Assembly: GCF_958295425.1 (NCBI RefSeq)
Contig: NC_081137.1
Span: 10,827,738-10,891,737 of the forward strand
Source of the DNA: Solea solea
Taxonomy: Eukaryota; Chordata; Actinopteri; Pleuronectiformes; Soleidae
Length of the DNA: 64,000 nucleotides
Direction: 5' to 3'
In this document: positions 59,281 to 64,000 of the stretch, piece after piece
Layout: each line of letters opens with the position of its first letter
Position numbering within the stretch: position 1 is the first letter of the stretch
Position numbers and translations under genes: made by a program
Notes under the pieces: generated by a model
What the model was told of the DNA's origin: nothing
Databases searched by the model: none
What the model saw: the letters and a program-made list of their open reading frames with translations, nothing else

Positions 59281-59935
59281 TAACAAGTGGGTGCTTTAGG
59301 GTTATACGCTGGCCAAGACCCAGTCGCTGCATCATCCTCCATCCTCCGCCCTCCTCTTCCTCCCAACATCATGCCTCAGGCCACAGGGGTTATCAGGGTT
59401 GGATGCTGCCATCAGCAACCCCGAGCCAGACAAGTGCAGATAAACTGGCTTTGCAAGAATTTATCAACATCACTTTTATCATTGGCAATCTGAGTAAAAA
59501 ATAAAAAAATAAAAAAATAAAAAAATACAAGTCAATGTTCATCGATGCTTGTCTCTCTCTACAACAGCTGTTTGCTCCACCTCCCCTCGGGCCACATCGC
59601 CCCCCTCCCCCTGCCCCCCCAATGTGTTGGTCTGGAATTAGTCATAATCTCAGGATTGAATCTAAAAAGCAGATCAAATCCAAAATCATTGAATTTCACA
59701 TTATTATTTTACTAAGCACAGACTGTAAAATGTAATTAAAAAGCAGCAACGGCATTTTAGTTCTGTTGTGTGCCGTATGTTTCTTTTTCAATGTCAGTTG
59801 AATATTTGTTACACAGTTGGTGCATTATATTGTTGATGTGCTGTTAAAATAGACCGTATATTATATTAAAAAAATAGGCATTGTCTTGTGGGTCACTTTT
59901 GAAACAAATCAGGAAATGAGAACATACTAAATATA
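59281..59935. other. GC-richer island and A-rich microsatellite in the upstream intron
   Basis: The part at about 59300-59440 and 59570-59622 is notably C-rich compared with its neighbours (CCTCCGCCCTCCTC, CCCCCTGCCCCCC). Overlapping open frames in two phases give proline/serine-rich translations with no recognisable domain and are not called as genes. Confidence 0.35.
59495..59526 (+). repeat. (AAAAAAAT)n microsatellite
   Basis: Four A-rich units each end in T. Confidence 0.9.
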
Positions 59936-60072
59936 GTAAATGACATTTTATATAGCACTTTTCTAGTCTTTACACTACAGTTTTTGCCATTCACTCACAC
60001 AGCACATATACAGTATGTGTAGTGCATTTTCTATCACACACACACTCTACCACTGAGCTACTGTCGCCCGTA
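59936..60072 (-). mobile_element. SINE (AGACCATTTA-tail family), internally deleted
   Basis: It retains the tail (TTTATATAGCACTTTTCTAG), a shortened body, and the head end CTCTACCACTGAGCTACTGT. Box B and the CCCAAGGACAC segment are missing. Confidence 0.65.
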
Positions 60073-60119
60073 GCCACTAGAAGGACAACTCAATTTCAAT
60101 ACAAATACAACTCTTTCTT

Positions 60120-60790
60120 AAAGTCTATGGGAAAATGACCCTGCTCGGGTTGTGGCTGTTTGTCTCAACAAGACGTCAAGCTTTGGATGAGGTTTTGCTT
60201 CAACCAATCAGCTGACTGTTGTGGGTCTAGCTCCACCCATACCATACCGTACCATTACTCTGATACCCTAAGGGATGGGTACTGAAAAAAGTCAGCGGTT
60301 GGGGGCAGTTATTTTGGTACTATTCCTAATGGAAACTCAAAAAAACCTGCGAAAACAAATATGTAACCAAACCAAACCAAACCGTCCATCTGTTGCAAAT
60401 TTGTGGAAAAACGGACAATAAAGTATGTAAAAAGTACATGATGGACACGAGTGTGATTGACAGATGTTTTGTCCAATAGCAGCCAGATTGTGGTGGACCT
60501 TTGTGAACTTCTGGTTGTAAAACTTCAACATGGTGCCGGCCAAAATCACGATTCTGGAGGTTTCAAATTGGGAGAACAGGTTTTTATGGGTGACATCACA
60601 GCCAGTTGCCACTTGGTTGTTAACAGCTTTTAAAAACAACTGTATCGGACTGATATGGACATTGGTAGAGACTCCATGCTCAGCGCCTTGTTCCATCAGG
60701 CTGAAAGCAGTCGACTTCTCCCTCATGTCTTTTTACTTTGACTGCCCAGTAGCTAATGGGATTGCTTGAGTACTGGTACGACACAATTAC
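60120..60790. mobile_element. GTACC-rich non-autonomous DNA element
   Basis: CATACCATACCGTACCATTA, GGGATGGGTACTGAAAAAAG and TTATTTTGGTACTATTCC are phrases of a common fish element with GTACC-rich ends. The far side carries GAGTACTGGTACGACAC near 60769-60783. No transposase is visible. Boundaries are approximate, and the interior (60450-60720) may include a second repeat. Confidence 0.45.
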
Positions 60791-61679
60791 TGTCTCTATT
60801 GTTCTCTCCATGGTGACAGCAGACATTAAGCCTCTTAGCTTTACATTGTGCGTCTCATTGTTTCTGAGATACTAGGAGCAATATGCTATTAGTGATTGTC
60901 CAATCTTTTTTGGGTGTTTGATGCATTAAAAATTCAAAATTTCAATTCATCAGTCATTTAAAGATTCAAAGAACAGCCATTCTTTTTAGCGCAAAACGAG
61001 AGAGAATATAAAAGTAGAGCGGCTGAGTTGATTGGATGAAATGACTTTGGAATTACATTTTAATATGACATGGATGATTTTGGATATACATTTTCTTTTA
61101 TAACAAATCACAGAGTACGCAATTATGACCATTATGGAAGAGAAAATTCCCCCCACTGCACTAATTGTTCTGATCATCTGGATCCAGCTGCAGTATTTTA
61201 AAAGTCATTTTCGACAACATGTCAGTTCAAAGTGACAGATTTAAAAATGGACCACTCTTCGACCCAGTTTTTCCCCTTAACCTGATTTTCCAGACATTCA
61301 GTTATTTTTGCACATCCAAAAGAGACAGTAAGTAGAGTTATGAGTGCGCACGAGGTAGTGCATGTGAGCTCACATATGAACGCAATCTTTCTAATTTCTG
61401 TAGTGTATGAGGCTGCGAGTGTGGAGGCCGGTAACAATTACTGCCCTATAGTGCATTTCCATGGTAATAGAAGCCATGCTGTAGACATTTTAAAAGGAGA
61501 AACTTGTTCGGCACTCTTCTTTTCACCACCTAGCAGTTTTTAACACCTCAAAAACAAAGAAAAAAATGAATGTACTTTTAGGAAGGTACATGGTACTTAT
61601 ATACACACAACCTTTAATCATTGAGGGGGAACCCTCATTTGCAATAGTAGAGTTCAATTTCCCTAATCCACAAATAGAA
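60791..61679. other. Intronic sequence, unique
   Basis: No gene or repeat is recognised. Confidence 0.45.
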
Positions 61680-61765
61680 ACGCCCTTGTTCCGACCAGGT
61701 CGCAAACCCGGGTCATCTTGCTGCAAAGGCAAGAGTGCTGACCACTACACTGACCATGTGGCCCT
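61680..61765 (-). mobile_element. tRNA-like head fragment of the 22207 retroposon family
   Basis: On the minus strand it reads GTCAGTGTAGTGGTCAGCAC (box A-like), then GACCCGGGTTTGCGACC (box B-like) and GGAACAAGGGCG. It corresponds to the head missing from the 27783 copy. The body is absent. Confidence 0.65.
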
Positions 61766-63646
61766 GGATACAATATTATTTTTCTTAATAACGATGAATT
61801 TCAATATTATAATTATATAATATTAAATATGTCTTTTTAAGAGGGTGGCCTTGTGGGTAGTTTGGTGTGGAATTCTGGTAAATGAAGTATGCAAGGGAGT
61901 GAGCTGCAGAGAAGTTTATGTGTGTGTGTGTGTGTGAACTAGTCTGTCACCCAGACTGTTTGTTGTAACCACTAATGAGCTAAGCTAGCATAGCCCTAGT
62001 GGCCTCCACATTAGAGTTCAGAGCTAAGAGGCTGGAGGGGTATCAGCAAATCACACATCATCAAGTGAGTCGTGCTGTGTCAAAGACGCCTGAACAACAA
62101 GGTGAATAAACTGGACTGGAGGCAAATACGAAAAGTGTGACAGTGATGATGCACCTTTCTGGACCTTTGGTAACACAGAGGATGGGAGAGATGACACTGC
62201 TTTGAGAAAAAGAGAATGATGGGAAAAGAAACCAAGATGATGATCCTGACGTGGTGGAGGAAGTAGCAGGTACGGTGTCCAAAGTTTAGGAGAGAGATTT
62301 ACAGTAATGCAGCAGAAATGTAAAAACAGGATGATTACCAGGAGGTAGCTTGTAAAAAAATATACTGTGGTCAGCAGCTGTCGGCAGGTGGTTTAAAACT
62401 GGCCTGCCAACATCAGTATTTGGTCCAGCAGATGATTTCAAAATATCGATTTTTTCACTTTTTTTAACAACTGAAAGAGAACTTAAAGAGATTCTGTTGC
62501 TGGAAATGATGCTTAACTGAAATGTAAATATGATGCACAACGTCCACATTATCACTAGGTGACTATTGTAAGACGTTTGGAGACACTTGCAACAGCTGGT
62601 GGCCTTTGTTACTCTTTATTTTTAAACCAATACATTTACTACATGTGTCCTTTTTTGTACAAGATTAGATATCTTAGATTAGAAGAAAAAAGTTTAGTCT
62701 GGAAAGACCTAATAAAAATTGACCCTAGGCCATACCTGTCATAACCTGTTGTACAGGATAATTGTAAGTGTTCAGAGGTCAATGGATACCCATTGCATTG
62801 TTGCTGCCTTTGCAATCCATTGTTACCTTTTTATTACATTTATTTAGACACACATTTTTGAGCCCTATGGATGCTGTTTTTATTTTAAATTAGCTGTGAT
62901 GATACTGTATATAACAGTTTCACTAGTTATGATTGCACTGTTTGGATTTAAAAGCAGCCCCACAGACATCTGCCATCTTCGCTATAAAACACAACTCAAA
63001 CTGACAACACACATTTATTATGAACTAAACTTTGCATTATCATTGTAACCTTAAGTGCATCACATTTGGTTTAGAGAAAAGTCGGCATTCAAGGCAAAAA
63101 ATATAGCTATTCACCGGCACTCTATAATCAGCAGATATGAGTAGGTGCTAGTATTTCAATTCAGCATGAAAAATGAAAGCTGTTGTCAGTCCACGTGAAC
63201 ACAAACATCTGATTCAGGTCATGTAAATACTGTCCAAGAGAGTACTTCAAACTGACTGCTCTGTTTGTACACCTCCACAACAATATCCAAATCATACCCT
63301 TCAGAGTGCACGCTTGCACACACACACACACAGGCAGCTGGCAGCCAGGGAGAGCATACTGTAGAGGTTAGCATGGCAGAAACAACCTTGACAACTGGTT
63401 AAACTATGTCATTTATTCATAACCATCTAAAAACATTATACATATTTCTATTGCATAAATATATCGTAAATTAATCTTTCATCACCAAAGTAAGATATAC
63501 AGTATGTAATTAGCTCTGATAACATTTGTCTCTATTTCAAATTACTCATAATCCAAAGAAGTAAAGATTAGATCATGAACAAAAAGTGGACTGAGGCCAT
63601 TGCAGGGGCGGTGTCAAGTAAGAAATTGAAGTAAGCACTTTAAGAT
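61766..63646. other. Intronic sequence, mostly unique
   Basis: There is a short (GT)n near 61918-61936 and a T/A-rich remainder. A (CA)n run lies near 63318. No gene is recognised. Confidence 0.45.
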
Positions 63647-63766
63647 ACAGGTGTCAAACCCACAGGCCACATACTGAACAACTTCCAGTTTTTTCTTTAG
63701 ACCGGCCCCCTTTTAAACAGACTTGATGCTCATTGGCCCTCGCATCATTTGGGTTTGACAGCCCTG
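63647..63766. mobile_element. Short MITE with TGTCAAACCCA terminal inverted repeats
   Basis: The left end CAGGTGTCAAACCCA and the right end (reverse-read CAGGGCTGTCAAACCCA) are inverted repeats about 120 bases apart, with GGCCAC/CCGGCCC words inside. This fits the abundant fish CAGGGGTGTCAAAC hAT-type MITE. The 8 bases flanking each side do not match, so the target duplication has decayed. Confidence 0.65.
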
Positions 63767-64000
63767 CTTTGTGTGTTAAATCCATGCTGGAATATTCAGA
63801 GCTGATTTTGGGCTCCTGAAATGCCATGGTATCAAAACCAGTAAAATGTTCTCTCATACAGTAGCTATTGTATGATGTGTTTTTAATGACTCAGCAGGAA
63901 TTACTTGGGTTGTGTGAGGCATTGAGTGACATGACCTCTCCCCGTATGGGTTAGTGCAAGCAGTCAGTCAGCTGGGTTTTTAAGATACGAAGGCCAAACG
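63767..64000. other. Intronic sequence to window end
   Basis: Nothing is recognised in this remainder. Confidence 0.5.

Larger units (their letters stand above)
55830..64000 (-). other. msi2: msi2 intron upstream of the RRM2-start exon (partial, at least 8.2 kb)
   Basis: I see no exon encoding the end of RRM1 or the KVAFPRRAQPK-type linker expected just upstream in the protein. The intron therefore probably continues past position 64000. It holds several MITEs and SINE fragments listed separately. Confidence 0.7.

Noticed and set aside
59088..59504. 138-codon plus-strand frame with proline/serine-rich overlap in another phase
   Set aside because: Two overlapping phases look equally open because of C-rich composition; no domain recognised.
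1..64000. CRISPR arrays, operons, phage or insertion sequences
   Set aside because: No regularly spaced direct repeats, no bacterial gene density and clear vertebrate intron/SINE structure.

Overview
The window looks like nuclear DNA of a spiny-rayed (percomorph-type) teleost. It is AT-rich and dense in (CA)n/(GT)n microsatellites and homopolymer runs. It carries tRNA-headed SINEs, hAT, Tc1-like and TTAA-flanked elements of the kinds common in fish genomes, and no mammalian-type repeats. I see no bacterial, organellar or viral gene organisation. Almost every open frame is short, isolated and without protein-like character.

Only one protein-coding segment is secure: a 93-nt, phase-0 exon at 55737-55829 on the minus strand. 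It encodes the start of the second RNA-recognition motif of a Musashi RNA-binding protein and is closer to MSI2 than to MSI1. A pyrimidine-rich acceptor and a canonical GTAAGG donor flank it. The rest of the window is therefore best read as two partial msi2 introns: at least 55.7 kb downstream of the exon (positions 1-55736) and at least 8.2 kb upstream (55830-64000). I looked for the neighbouring RRM1-end, RRM2-end and C-terminal exons and did not find them.

The introns hold a layered set of mobile elements. 8.7-10.1 kb: a decayed Tc1-like transposon split by another repeat. 12.5-12.9 kb: a complete TTAA-flanked MITE, with relatives near 21.0, 39.3 and 54.9-55.4 kb. 13.9-14.8 kb: a hAT-type element with an antisense BED zinc finger. 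15.3-16.0 kb: a second transposon-like fragment with a frameshifted zinc finger. 20.7-28.1 kb: several SINEs, two with perfect 12-13 bp target-site duplications. 45.0 and 58.4 kb: two inverted copies of one MITE that bracket the exon. 56.7-60.8 kb: further MITE and SINE copies.

Signals that known repeats do not fully explain: a perfect 48-bp palindrome 480 nt downstream of the exon; a 27-nt perfect hairpin at 42.5 kb; two distant, diverged blocks (18.6 and 34.9 kb) sharing ordered words with nearly equal spacing; a TATA/initiator/ATG/GTGAGT arrangement at 43.4 kb; and two open, splice-site-flanked blocks at 32.6 and 33.6 kb on the strand opposite msi2. These are candidates only. No clearly new multi-gene system is visible. 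Repeat family names come from memory of teleost consensus sequences, and repeat boundaries are approximate unless duplications or termini are cited.
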